Source: Candidatus Aenigmarchaeota archaeon ex4484_52
GTDB taxonomy: Archaea; EX4484-52
DNA: 7,270 nucleotides
Assembly (NCBI GenBank): GCA_002254415.1
Contig: NJDR01000051.1
Location: 1-7,270 of the forward strand
Reading direction: 5' to 3'
Part shown: positions 5,927 through 7,270 of the stretch, piece by piece
How positions within the stretch are numbered: position 1 is the first letter of the stretch
Layout of the letters: every line of letters starts with the position of its first letter
Notes under the pieces: generated by a model
What the model saw: only the letters and a program-made list of their open reading frames with translations
The model's database searches: none
What the model was told of the DNA's origin: nothing
Position numbers and translations under genes: made by a program

Positions 5927-6895
5927 ATGAAGGAACATCTTTATTTAATTGACAATGGAATGTTTTTAAGGGAGTCAAATACTATTTTTTTTGTCGGTGA
6001 AAAATTAAGATACAGGATTCCAATAAATAGGATTTCTGCAATTAGTTGTTTTGGAAAGGCATCTATGAGTTCTATGATTGTATCTTTGTTTTGCAAAAAA
6101 AATATTCCTGTTCATCTTTTTTCCAAATACGGAAAATATGAAGGCTCTTTTATGCCGGCAGAATGGACATATTCCGGCAAAGTGTTAATCCAGCAGGCAG
6201 AATATTATTTAAACAAAGAAAAAAGAATGTATTTGTGCGAAGCATTTGTTAATGGATGCAAAAATTCAATGCTTGAAGTAATTAGAGATTATAAAATAAG
6301 AAAGGAATTTTTATCAGAGCTAAAAAATACAACATTTGCAGGAGGTGATGAAAACCAGCTACGATCTTATGAGGGCAGATTGTGGCAGATTTTTTACAGA
6401 TTTTTAGGTGCAAATATTAGAAATTTTACTTTTATTAGAAGAAAACCAAACCCGCCAGAAGATGAAATAAATGCACTTATTAGTTTCGGAAATGCGCTTC
6501 TTTACGGAACAGTTTTAACAGAAATTTACAACACACAATTAAACCCACAAATTAGTTTTTTGCATACTCCTATGGACAAAAGAAATTCTTTGGTTTTGGA
6601 TATTGCAGATATTTTTAAGCCAATAATTGTCGGACGACTTACTTTGAAAATGGGAAATTTTTTAAAAAAAGAGCATTTTGAAAATATTATTAAGCATAAA
6701 GAAAAAGGCATTTTTTTAAATCAGAAGGGCAGAAAAATATTTGTCTCTGAATATGACAAGAGAATAAAAACAATAATTTATGTTCCTCAATTAAAAAGAG
6801 ATGCAAGTTTAAGAGCAATAATCAGAAACGAATGCTATAAACTCATAAGACACTTAAAAGGAGAATTTATTTATAATGTCTTTGAGCCGTGGTAA
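5927..6895 (+). CDS. cas1: Cas1, CRISPR spacer integrase
   Basis: Cas1 is the metal-dependent integrase that, with Cas2, inserts new spacers into the CRISPR array. The 322-residue product has the N-terminal beta domain starting LYLIDNGMFLRESNTIFFVGE, then the helical catalytic domain. Metal ligands are recognisable as E149 in RSYEGRLW, H213 in SFLHTPMDKRNSLVLDIADIF, and D225 and D228 in the same stretch, so it should be active. Length is normal. In FKPIIVGRL (230-238) the Gly replaces an Asp that is common in the family, outside the core ligands. There is no fusion to a reverse transcriptase or Cas6. The ATG lacks a ribosome site but follows a TATA box. Its stop is one base before cas2. It is transcribed away from the csm operon. 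Confidence 0.95.
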   Translation: MKEHLYLIDNGMFLRESNTIFFVGEKLRYRIPINRISAISCFGKASMSSMIVSLFCKKNIPVHLFSKYGKYEGSFMPAEWTYSGKVLIQQAEYYLNKEKRMYLCEAFVNGCKNSMLEVIRDYKIRKEFLSELKNTTFAGGDENQLRSYEGRLWQIFYRFLGANIRNFTFIRRKPNPPEDEINALISFGNALLYGTVLTEIYNTQLNPQISFLHTPMDKRNSLVLDIADIFKPIIVGRLTLKMGNFLKKEHFENIIKHKEKGIFLNQKGRKIFVSEYDKRIKTIIYVPQLKRDASLRAIIRNECYKLIRHLKGEFIYNVFEPW

Positions 6896-6896
6896 T

Positions 6897-7163
6897 ATGT
6901 ATGTAATTATTGTTTATGATATAAATGTTGAGCGAGTCAGTTGCGTGTATAAATTTTTTTTAAAATATCTTTACTGGGTTCAAAATTCTGTATTTGAAGG
7001 GAATTTGAGAGAAAAAGAATTTGCAGAAATTATTTTATATTTAAAAAAGCATATAAAAGATAAAGACAATGTATTGATATATAAAATAAGCGGAGGTAAA
7101 AAGCAAATAGAAAAAGTTGTTTTGGGTAAAGAAAAATCACATTTATCCAATATTTTAGAATAA
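6897..7163 (+). CDS. cas2: Cas2, structural partner of Cas1 in spacer acquisition
   Basis: Cas2 dimers bridge two Cas1 dimers in the adaptation complex. Starting at the ATG at 6897 the protein is 88 residues and opens MYVIIVYDINVERV, the ferredoxin-like first strand with the conserved Asp (D8). WVQNSVFEGNL and a C-terminal VLGKEKSHL follow, both typical of the family. An in-frame ATG 21 bases earlier lies inside cas1 and would add seven residues (MSLSRGN) not found in Cas2, so the later start is preferred. The TAATATG junction with cas1 implies coupled translation. Intact and of normal length. Confidence 0.95.
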   Translation: MYVIIVYDINVERVSCVYKFFLKYLYWVQNSVFEGNLREKEFAEIILYLKKHIKDKDNVLIYKISGGKKQIEKVVLGKEKSHLSNILE

Positions 7164-7164
7164 T

Positions 7165-7270
7165 ATGGCTAAATTAAAGAGTTTTTTAGCAAATGCGTTT
7201 AAGTTGGGTTTGAATTTAAAAATCAAGCGTGTTTGTTATTGGTTTAAAGAAAACTTTGTAGTATGGAAGC
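7165..7270 (+). CDS. Start of an unrecognised gene downstream of cas2, cut by the window edge
   Basis: An ATG one base after the cas2 stop (again TAATATG) opens a frame that stays open to the window end, 35 codons. It begins MAKLKSFLANAFKLG and continues NLKIKRVCYWFKENFVVWK. I do not recognise it. It is basic with aromatic and hydrophobic residues and shows no motif of Cas4, Cas6 or a nuclease in the visible part. The same one-base junction as cas1-cas2 suggests it is the third gene of the adaptation operon. In A+T-rich DNA 35 open codons is suggestive, not conclusive. Confidence 0.5.
   Translation, partial: MAKLKSFLANAFKLGLNLKIKRVCYWFKENFVVWK

Noticed and set aside
6526..6711. Minus-strand 61-codon frame inside cas1
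   Set aside because: Lies opposite the Cas1 catalytic region and has no ribosome site or family features.
6876..6896. Seven extra residues at the Cas2 N-terminus
   Set aside because: They overlap cas1, and the canonical Cas2 opening MYVIIVYDIN begins at 6897.
1..7270. CRISPR array or other spaced repeats
   Set aside because: No repeat-spacer pattern was seen; runs of A and T are compositional and the 15-base repeats are start-site modules of two genes.

Overview
This window carries most of a type III-A (Csm) CRISPR-Cas locus next to a divergently transcribed adaptation module. The DNA is very A+T-rich (roughly a quarter G+C by eye) and proteins are rich in Lys, Asn and Ile. Ribosome sites read GGTGAT or GAGGTGAT. 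The cas1 start looks leaderless, with a TATA element about 23 bases upstream. The first gene of the interference operon encodes a Csa3-like CARF/winged-helix regulator. Together these suggest a small-genome archaeon, for example a DPANN lineage, but an A+T-rich bacterium cannot be excluded from this sequence alone.

Layout. From about 5807 leftward, on the minus strand, lie an unrecognised 38-codon gene (5691-5807), a CARF-wHTH regulator (5009-5689), cas10/csm1 (2662-5019), csm2 (2172-2588), csm3 (body 1551-2162), csm4 (537-1544) and csm5 (body from 536, running off the left edge). From 5927 rightward, on the plus strand, lie cas1 (5927-6895), cas2 (6897-7163) and the start of an unrecognised gene (7165 to the right edge). 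The 119-base divergent intergenic region (5808-5926) contains a promoter-like element for each direction. I see no CRISPR repeats, cas6, cas4 or HEPN (Csm6/Csx1) ribonuclease in the window.

How it should work. Cas10 has both an HD nuclease motif and an intact GGDD cyclase motif. The Csm2-Csm5 subunits would build the crRNA-bound filament. On target RNA binding, Cas10 would make cyclic oligoadenylates, and the CARF-wHTH protein at the head of the operon is the only visible candidate receptor. Cas1 and Cas2 would acquire spacers.

The most striking observation is that csm3 and csm5 both appear to lack about 30 codons at their 5' ends. In each, a well-placed ribosome site and ATG (sharing an exact 15-base sequence) leads into a frame that stops within 9-12 codons. 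The rest of the protein continues intact in another frame. In Csm3 the missing piece should contain the catalytic Asp for target-RNA cleavage. In Csm5 it should contain the N-terminal Gly-rich RAMP segment. This could be real damage, an assembly or consensus error, or something stranger.
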